This document shows positions 1 through 9,800 of a stretch of DNA of 64,000 bases, piece after piece; the stretch's first letter is position 1, and each line of letters begins with the position of its first letter. The stretch lies in contig JAJAGP010000759.1 in NCBI GenBank assembly GCA_025084515.1, positions 186,001 to 250,000 on the forward strand, in the 5' to 3' direction. The position numbers were made by a program, and so were the translations under genes. The notes under the pieces are model-generated. The model was not told the origin of the DNA. It made no database searches and was given only the letters and a program-made list of their open reading frames with translations. Source of the stretch: Ancistrus triradiatus (lineage: Eukaryota; Chordata; Actinopteri; Siluriformes; Loricariidae).

Positions 1-70
1 GGTACACTTTTGACTGGCTCAGTGGTAGAGCACTGGTCTGAGATAATATCTGGCTTGGTTGAGACAAAAT
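1..70 (+). repeat. SINE-C-type tRNA-like head fragment
   Basis: The stretch starting near position 17 reads like a tRNA A-box (GCTCAGTGGTAGAGCACTGG) and resembles the heads at 16437 and 63812. No B-box or tail is visible. It lies in the znf277 intron downstream of the last exon in the window. Calling it a decayed SINE head rather than a tRNA gene is an inference from the missing second half. Confidence 0.35.
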
Positions 71-296
71 TAAACGCAGCGACGTGGCTACCAAGCATTT
101 TGTGGACACTCAACCGCAGTATATGCTCAAGGAAATTTAGCATTTCGTTATTTAATTAATAAAGTTTGAAGGTTACTTCACGTTCTTCTGTAACATTACT
201 GGCTGGTTGCAAAGTGGAAATCCGAGCATTGTCCATGTAAACCCAGAGCTTTCAAATTATCTGATTACACAACTGCATGCAGAGTTATTGATCAGA

Positions 297-426
297 TTAC
301 ATTTACAACTGAGGGTTAAAAGCTTTGCTCAAGGGCCCAACAGTGACAGTTTGGCAGAGGTAGGATTTGAACCTTGGAACTTCTGGTCCGTAGTCCAGTA
401 CCTTAACCGCTAGGCTACCACAGTCT
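297..426 (-). repeat. SINE-A, tRNA-derived, tail lost
   Basis: The reverse complement begins at a TAGCCTAGCGG box-A-like head, then a degraded GGTTCAAATCC-type B-box, then the family body (CTGTTGGGCCCTTGAGCAA). The usual 3' tail containing TAAGTCGCTCTGGATAA is missing, so the copy is truncated. It lies in the same intron as the preceding fragment. Confidence 0.75.
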
Positions 427-738
427 GATAAAATCTGCTTTTCTGCAGTTATCAGATTATGAAGTGCATGGAAATGCTCTCAATGGTAATGCTAAGCAGG
501 TGTTCTACTGGATTGTTGAGGTAATAATGACAAGGACAAAAAGCTTATACTGTACATGTGAATGCCCAAAACGTAACGTAAACAATGTTCAAACAATGAC
601 TGCTGGAGACAGACAGACCATTTGTGAAATTATCATATGCCTACACATCACTTATATTCTTGATCCACTGCTGGCTGAACCACTGCAAACAGAGGGAATA
701 CTGGATTTACAGGTATAATATCTGAAGGAGGTTCTTAC
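427..738. other. znf277 intron, no gene; short MITE-like similarity
   Basis: This is intron sequence after the exon ending at 739. The first 40 bases (TTCTGCAGTTATCAGATTAT) resemble a stretch near 38540 inside the nested element at 37.5-39 kb, suggesting a shared short DNA element. Nothing coding is supported. Confidence 0.4.
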
Positions 739-806
739 TCGTCCTCATCTTCTTGCAGCTCTCTGTCGTCTTCAGACAGCACCTCCTCCCAAGTCTTTCC
801 CAGCTC
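739..806 (-). CDS. znf277: znf277 exon 8 (last exon in window)
   Basis: The acceptor is TTAATGTAG before GAGCTGGG, and the donor is GTAAGA after a split codon (GA). It encodes ELGKTWEEVLSEDDRELQ followed by an acidic run, matching the acidic linker after the third finger in ZNF277. Length is 68 nt, phase 0 in and phase 2 out. The following exons are outside the window. Confidence 0.93.
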
Positions 807-3800
807 CTACATTAACCACAACATACAATATAAACCTGCAGCAGCTCAATCCTGATAACAGAATAAGACCTGTACTTCAGGTCATTTAGGGACTACATAA
901 AAATTGCAATTGCAAAACCATACTAAGTAATTGATTACGTAGAAGCGATCGTAGTCATGATTGTTGCTGTTGACGCGTCTGTGCTGCTTCTTTCTCATGT
1001 GATCCTTTAAGGTCGTCTTGTCTCGAAATATTTTCTCACAGTACAGACACTGCATACTGTCAAAGGACACGGGACAACAAAGGCAGACGAATTCGTTTCA
1101 TTAAACGGATGTTGCTTTTTGGTTTTGCTGTTATCCTAGGCAGCCGCCAAGAGAGGGAGCTCCTTGCAAAAGTTCTGTTAAAATGAGTGCGAATCCTAAC
1201 GGATCGCCTCGACATCTGCATTAACACACAGCGAAATGATAAGCAGGTGTAAATTTACTTGTCCAGTTTCCTTTCCAGCATATCGAGGAACTGTGTGCAG
1301 TAGACGAGGTTGTCAGGCAGGCCGATGCTGAACGAGTGCTCTCTGGCCATGTGATTGAGCAGCACAGACCTACGGGGACGATAGAGCTCAATTATAGTAC
1401 AAGTGATTAACTATAGTCAATATTTACAATACATGCATACAAGACATGTCAATGTCTGCAGGGGAAAATGCTCTGACCCCAAATCTAACCACACCTGTAG
1501 TCAAATACATCTCGGAGTAATTCGATTTCTGCATCAGATACAGTCAGCAAAACAGATCATGACAGTTTGCAACCTTTAGTAGACATCCTTAGTGAAAACC
1601 TTTTATTCTATGTTAATTAAACACATTACTCTCCAGTACAGTTTTTACATTTAGCAGACGCCCTTATCCAGAGCAACTTACAAGTGATACAAGTTTACAA
1701 TCCAAGCAATTGTGGGTTAAGGGCCTTGCTTAAGGACTCAACAGTTGCCATTTTTGTAAAAAAGCAGTTAAAGAAGTGAGGAACGGAAAAACGGTCCTCG
1801 CTAGTCAAAATTCCAGGTTTTCCTATCATTGTAGGGACATTTGGCCCTCAAGGATAGCGAGACAAGGAGTACACACACATGCACACAAACATTTAATCCC
1901 AAAACCCCATTACAAATTCTACGGCAACTAATATGACGGTTGAGGAGCTAGGACAGCACAGCCGCATTTCACTAGACCACCGCGGTCACGACCCAAGATG
2001 TTGGTCTACAATTCGACAGCACTCTAGGGTCATGGTTAGTATTTTCTTTAAATCAGAGATTTAATAACGGTTTAATCACTTAACGGATTTGAACACAGCC
2101 AAAGCTGCTGCTTCTTCTTTCGGCTTCTCCCTTTATCAGGGGTCACCACAGCGAGTTAAACGTTTCCACCTCACCCTGTCCTCCACGTCCTCTACTCTCA
2201 CCCCAACTCCCTGCATATCTTCATTTACCACAACCAAATAACTCCTCTTTGGTCTTCCTCTCCGTCTCTTGCCTGGCAGCTCCATCTCCAACATCCTCCT
2301 ACCAATATATCCACTATCCCTCCTCTGCACATGTCCAAAATCCATCTCACAGTCTTTCCCTCTTCGAATTTTGTCTCCCAATTTTCCAACCTGTGCTGTC
2401 CCTCTGAGTGATCTCATTGCCTAATCCTGTCCACCCTAGACACGTCCTAAAGAGAACCTCAACATCTTAGTTCTGCCACCTCCAGTTCTGCTTCCTGTCT
2501 CTTTGTCAGTGCCACGGTCTCTAAGCCATACAACAAGGCTGGTCTCACTACTCTCTTAGAAATCTTTCCTTTCCCTTTTGCAAAGCTAAGGGACAAATTT
2601 AAAATAATAAGCAGTGGCACCAGGTATTAATTCTTTATGTAAGTGTGTAGGAATTGGACCTAGTAATACAATGATTAATCAGTTGACCAAAGAAGACAGT
2701 TCAGTACTGAGTGATAATTAAACAACCTACACTAGTACTGCATCTGGAAGGTTGCTGAATAGCTGGATGTTGAGCTTTGAGTTTTATGCCTTTATATTTT
2801 ATCCTTAAAGAAATTCATGAAATGATTACTAATGCAGGTATATGGCGTTTATCGTCCATCCAGTCCATGCCTGTTCACTGTAACAACCGGGGTCTTTGAA
2901 ATTATAATCGGAAATAAAAACCTGATCCATGAGCACAGGCAGGAGATAGAGTTTAAGAGCGCAAGTCCATCATTCATGTATGTGTGTGTGCTCGATTGCT
3001 TGTTAGGTCTTGTTAGGACTAGAGACTGTTCTAACTCAGTTGAGGTGTTTAGAGACTTTTGTGCAGGTTACTCGTGTTTGTGTGTAATAAGCTGTAAATG
3101 CCGTTCGTAAATGTATGTGCCTGTCCTATTGTAAGTAGTACTGCTTTGTTTGTCCTTCCACTACCTGTGTATTCTCTCTCACCGATTACTATATAAACTG
3201 GTTCACATTCACTCTGTGAGTCTCTATTCCAGTCATGTTTTCAGCAGCATCTCAGACGCATTTACCGATTACCTGCATGCAATTTTCTTGTGAAAATCCC
3301 CTCTGTATTTACATTACAGTAGCATAAAAAAGTGACTATGGTAATGTCCTGTCCTGTTTCACAGAACATAATGTGGTCATTAACAGCATATACCTGTACA
3401 ATCAGGTGGAACTTGAGACATCATTTCTGTCATGTTTCTGATATCTGACTTGAATGTGATTGCTCAAACCTCATCAGAAGGAGGCTTAAACAAGTGTAAA
3501 CACATCAGCCTCTGCCAAGATAAATCTGACTGCCAAAACACGCCCTCACACTTACACAATACACCATAGCACACGTCATCCATAATGTCCTTTTCTGCAT
3601 GGCAGGGAAAACAATCATGGACAGCATGCAGAGCTGATCAATCCAAGAACTGTTTTGTACCCAATTCATACTGATAGCACGGTCCAAAATAAACAAATAC
3701 AATCGACTCCCAGCAGTTGGCTCTCTCGTGTCCAAACGGGTCTGTGCACCACAGTTACGGCATCACTGGTGTATTAATCATGTTCAACCCTCAATGCAAC

Positions 3801-6800
3801 CCTCTTCTCCCACTCTTGACACACTGATAGCAACACCGCAGAAGAAATGCTAGCCCAGGCTTCCAGTATCCGTTGTTTCAGATGCTGCACATCTCGTATC
3901 TTCACAGCATAGACAATTTCCTTCAGATGACCCCAAAGGTAAAAGTCTAAGGAGGTCAGCTCAGGAGAGCATTTCTTCTGCGGTGTTGCTATCAGTGTGT
4001 CAAGAGTGGGAGAAGAGGGTTGCATTGACAATCCAACACAATGGGCAGCACTTTGAACACATTTTATAAGTGGTCAAACCTTCAACTTGTAAATAACTCA
4101 TGACAGAATAAAGTTAAAACCAAACACACCACTGTTTTTCTTGTGAAATTCTCAATAAGTCTGATGTGTTACATGACCCTCTTCCCATTGGAAATAATAA
4201 AGCTGGATCCAAAATGGCCAACCTCAAAATGGCCACCATGGTCAACACCCATCTTGAAAAGTTTTCCCCCTCCCATATACCAATGTGCCACAAACAGGAA
4301 GTTGACATCACCAACCATTCCCATTTTATTTAGGTGTATCCATATAAATGGCCCACCCTGTATATATCATGGCAATGATCAGATTACAATCTGGCTGAAC
4401 TGGAGACACATTTGACTAGTAAGCGTAAGCGGGTTCACAGTTCATGTGGTTCAAGATGCATGAACAGACCAAGGGTAAACGGCGCCCTAGTCAGGGCTCA
4501 CTGCACCCTCTAGTGGATGTGTAATAAACTGCTATTCACATGGCTGAGCTGTAGCTGTTTGATTGCCTACAGTACTGTGCAAAAGTCTTAGGCTACCATT
4601 AGACTATAATGCCTATCTGTCATTATTTCTCAGTCTCTTTATGACATTACAACCAGGAAATACAGGAAATCTGTATGCAATATTTCAAAAAAACAATTAG
4701 TGTGACCTCCCCTTACACTTGAGCAATAGCAGAATCTGGAATCTTCATCGGGATGCTAAATTGACCCACGTCTAAAGAAGCTTGATCAGGAATGGTATTT
4801 TTGGAAGGGTAGCATCTAAGAAACCAGTTTTCGGAAGGAGAACAGGGTGAAAAGGCTAAAACATGCTCAAGCTCACAAAGACTGGAATGCAGATCAGTGG
4901 CAAGTATTACGAAGTGACAAATCCAAGTATCGACTATGTTATAGATGGTCATTAAATGTAAGGGTGGCCTAAGACTTTTGCACAGTACTCTAGTAACCAG
5001 GCTCTGCATGACAGGTTCACCCCTGGTGCATGTATGCCCCACCTATTTCCACTAAATTCTTCATTACAGAACATGCAGCTCCGCTGAAAACTTGTATCGT
5101 CTCGTTCCCTCTGCTGCTGCTCCAGAACCTCCTCCTGTTCGACACACAACACAATGAATTGCGACTCTATTAAATCAACACAAATCCATGATAAGTATGC
5201 TTAACATCCTACAGTATATAAAATATTTTTGACTTAATGTTGAATACACAATCGTCCCATTTTCTAACTGCAGATCTTGGCTTATGTATAAAACGTCATC
5301 ATGAATAACAACTATTTTATCCATCAGTGCCACACAGGTCATAATAAACATGCATTATTAAAGACGTGCATGTGAAGTGTTCTCAGTGTGGCGCAGTAAA
5401 CACCGGAGAAAGGTCGCAGCACTTCTGCTGAGCAGCGGCTCTCCACGCTGCAGCACAGGCTGCAGAGGTGATGGCGATACCGCGTTGCCTGGCAACCGCT
5501 ATCGCATATCTTCCCAGAGATGTGTGTGTGAGATGATGTTGACTTATTATAACCCAGAGAAACAATCCGAGAGGGAACTCGAGCTTCTCAGTATGCAATA
5601 GATTAATTACTTTTGCGAGATTTCTCAGAAATGTCATATTTACTCAAGACGCGGTTAAATACCAGCCACCTCTGTACAAATGAACGTGTGATCATGAATA
5701 TGTCATTTTACTTAATGCCCCCCGATTCATGTTCAAAAACGAGGGCTTTACTGATTCATCGTTCGCCTGAACTGAAAGCAACACCAACGTGGTCCAAGTC
5801 GATAAACATTTCAACGTTGCATAACAGCATTCCTCATCCATGTGATTCTATTTTGAAAAGAACACAAACACGTTGAAGCCACACAACTCAACAGCACAAT
5901 AGATGCTCGCCAATTTCACTTCATATCACATGCATTAGGTACACCTTGCCAGTACCGGGTTGGACCCCCTTTTTCCTTCAAAGCATAGATTCAGCAAGGT
6001 GCTGAAAACATTCCTCAAAGATTTGGGTCCATATTGACATGACAGCGTCACGCAGTTGCTGCACATCCATCAGGCTTAACTCCCGTTCCACCTCATCCCA
6101 AAGGTGATCTGTTGGATTGAGATCTGGTGACTGTGGAGGCCATACAGTGAACTCAACTCACTAAACTTGCCATGTTCAAGAAACCAGTTTCAGATGATTT
6201 CAGTGTTGGGACATGGCGTGTTATCCTGCTGGAAGTAGCCATCAGAAGATGGTACACTGTGGTCATAAAGGGAAGGACGTGGTCAATGGTGTTTAAACAG
6301 TCCTCAGTTGGTATCAAGAGCTCCAGTGTACCAAGAAAATATCCCCCACACCATTACACCACCACCAGCCAATTTATGCCAAATTCTGACCGGACCATCT
6401 GAATGTCACCACAAAAATCGAGAGTCTTCAACGTTCTGGATCTTCTATTGTCCAATTCTGGTGAGCCTATGCGAATTGTAGCCTCAATAGCCTGTTCTTG
6501 GGCTGACACGAGTCGTACTCAGTATGGTCTTCTGCTGCTGTAGCCCGTCTGCTTCAAGGTTTGTGTTCCTGCTGCCTTTCTTTCAGCTTGAACCAGTCTG
6601 GCCATTCTCCTCTGATCTGGCATCAAGGCATTTTCACCCAAAGAACTGACACTCACTGGACATTTTGTAAACCCTTGATATGGCTGTGTGGGAAAATCCC
6701 AGTAGGTCAGAAGTTTCTGAAATATTCAGAAAAGCCCGTCTAGCACCAACCACCATGCCACGTTCAAAGTCACTAAAATCACATTTGCTGAGATGTTATT

Positions 6801-9800
6801 GGCTGATTAGATATTTCCTTTAACAAGCAGTTGTACCTAACGAAGTAGTCCTGTGGCATGAAGATAAGCTACAGGACCCAACAACACAACAGTTGTTTAG
6901 CTTGTATCACACAGTACACACAGACATTCACAAAGTTGTCCCTAAGCTACTCCTTTGTTGTCCTGGCTGTGTGCTTAGGGTCATTGGAAGGTGAACCTTC
7001 AGGCCAGTCTGAGGTCCTGAGCGTTCTGGATCAGGTTTTCATTAAGAATATCTCTGTACTTTGCTCCATTCAGCTTTTCCTCAAGCCTGACCAGTCCCCC
7101 TGGACCAGCCGCTGAAAAAATTCAAAAATTTTTACTTTGTTATGCGATATTAAGTGCAAAATGAAGGTGGAAAACTTTTTGATTTTGGCACAAGACCACA
7201 ACATAACAAGATGTGAAAAAATGTGAAAGTGCCTGAAGACTTTCCGAATGCATTGTAGATATTATAAGAGATCTGGAGATGACTCCAAGTATATAGGAGG
7301 ATGTGCATAGGTTATAAGCGAATACTACAGCATTTTATATAACGAACTGGAGCATCTGTGAGTTTAATATCCACACAGTCCTGGAACCAATCCTTATGGA
7401 TACAGAGGGTCGCCTGTACAGCCAAAATTAAGGATATTTCCCATGCCTTTATCTGCATTTAAGCCTAGGATCTTAATCACATGCATTTACAATGAAGCTG
7501 AAATGATTTCTTGTCACATTGTGGTGCATGTGACATCTGCTTAGTGTTTGCAGCGATAAATGGGACTGTGCTAGCCTAGCGGTTAAGGTACTGGACTATG
7601 GACCAGAAGGCCCAGGATTCAAATCCCATCTCTGCCAAGCTTCCACTGTTGGGTCCTTGAGCAAGACCCTTAATCCACAGTTGCTTGGATTGTAACAATT
7701 GTAATTGCTAAGATTGAATCAGTTGTAAGTCGCTCTGGATAAAAGCCTCAGCTAAATGCTACAAATGTAAATCCGGTAATCATCATGCCTATTGCGAGCT
7801 AATCTATTAGGTACATATCCTGGTGCAGTGGAGCTTGCCAGGTTCTTCCTGTGCGTTGCCTCTGAATACTTCAGTTTTCTGTTACTGCTGTGTATAGGAG
7901 GATCAGAGCAGTGTGTTAAGATTTCATGTAGGACTTCGGGTCAGTGGATCAGAGCTGAGTGAACACTCACCAGTCGTTTCTGCTGGAGTTCTTCCCGAAG
8001 GATGCGGTCCTCTGGCAGAGCATCACACAGGAGGAAGTAAAACTCCTGCAGCTCTGCAGTATGACCAGTAAACGAGCAATGAACACCACTGCTTATAACA
8101 GCATTTACCAAACCCCTTCACTATGTATGACATTTAGCCGTAGATAAAATGCTAAGGCACGTATGATGTTCTTATTCAGTGTGCATTTTCGATTAATTGC
8201 AAATACAAAAACATCACCAGAAGGTCCCTCAGAGTTGGTCTTGATGACACTGCAGAAGTCTGTGATGGGCTGCTCTGTAAACCTTTTCTTCCAGTAAAGC
8301 ATGTACCTGCAACGAAGCAATCTAATGATGAAGATGACGCCCAGTTTCAGCCACTATAACTGCTAAGAAAATTAAGATAACCTGTAGCGAGTCTGGACAC
8401 GATTTCCTTAATCTTGAATCTCTGAAGGTTTAGCAGGAACTTACAACTCCAACTCAGAAAAGGTTAGAACAGTATGGAAAATGTCAATTTAAAAAATGCA
8501 GTGTTTCTTACATTTACTTTGACTTTTATTTCATTTCTGACAGTGTGAATCCACGATATTTCATGTTTTGTCTGGTCAACTTCATATCATTTGTTAATAT
8601 ATATCCATTCCTGCATTTCAGGCCTGCAAGACATTTCAAAAAAAGGTGGGACAGGGCAATTTAGGGCCAGTAATTAGGTAATACAAAACACTAAATAATA
8701 ATAGTGAGTTCAAACGGACGACCCTGTACTAGATACAGCAATATATTGCAATATTTATTTTAGCAATATGCTACATCAATTTTCAGCTCAAAATATAGAT
8801 TTTTTTTACAAAAACAAAAAAACAACACTTTAAATGGGTTGAAATATCTTAGGTTCATACTGTCTACAATGAAACAAAAGTCAAAGGAAATGTAAGAAAC
8901 AGTTTTGTAATTTGGATTTTCCACACTGTCCCAACTTGTTCTGCTTTGGGGTTTTTCTTTCTTTAAAAACAAAAATCGATATTTTGGGGTAAAAAAGTAT
9001 CTAGTCAGCTACTGATTGTGCAAGTTCTCCTACTTAGAAAGATGAGAGAGGTCTGTAATTTTCATCATAGGTACACTTCAACTATGAGAGACAAAATGAG
9101 AAAAAAAATCCAGGAAATCACATTGTAGGATTTTAAAAGAATTTAACTGTAAATCATGGAGGAAAAGAAGTATTTGGTCACCCACAAACAAGCAAGATTT
9201 CTTCTGGGCTCTCCACAGACCTGTAACAACTTCTTTAAGAAGCTCTTCTGTCCTCCACTCGTTTACCTGTATTAATGGCACCTGTTTTGACCCTCGTTAT
9301 CTGCATAAAAGACACCTGTCCACAGGCCTCAAAACAGTCAGACTCCAAACTCAACCATGGCCAAGACCAAAGAGCTGTCGAAGGACACCAGGAAGAAAAT
9401 TGTAGACCTGCACCAGGCTTTAGGAGCAATTGTAAGAAAATGGAAGACATACAAGACCATTGATGATCTCCCTCGATCTGGGGCCCCACGCAAGATCTCA
9501 TCCCGTGGGATCAAAAAGAACGTTGAGCAAAAATCCCAAAACTAGACGGAGGGACTTGATGAATGACTTGCAGAGAGCTGGGACCAAAGTAACAAAGGCT
9601 ACCATCTTACACACTACGCTGAGATGGACTCAGATCCTGCAGTGCCAGGCGTGTCCCCCTGCTTAAGAAAGTACATGTCCAGGCCCGTCTGAAGTTTGCC
9701 AGAGCATATGGATGATCCAGAACAGGATTTGGAGAATATCATGTGGTCAGATGAAACCAAAATAGAACTTTTTGGTAAAAACTCAACTTGTCACGTTTGG

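Noticed and set aside
2850..3260. Solo LTR suggested by TATATAAAC and a GAGTCTCT motif
   Set aside because: No TG/CA ends, target duplication or partner LTR could be found; kept as unclassified repeat U1.
7561..7640. tRNA gene suggested by A-box and B-box
   Set aside because: The same head occurs in many copies with a constant SINE body and tail; the cloverleaf is not maintained, so it is SINE-A.
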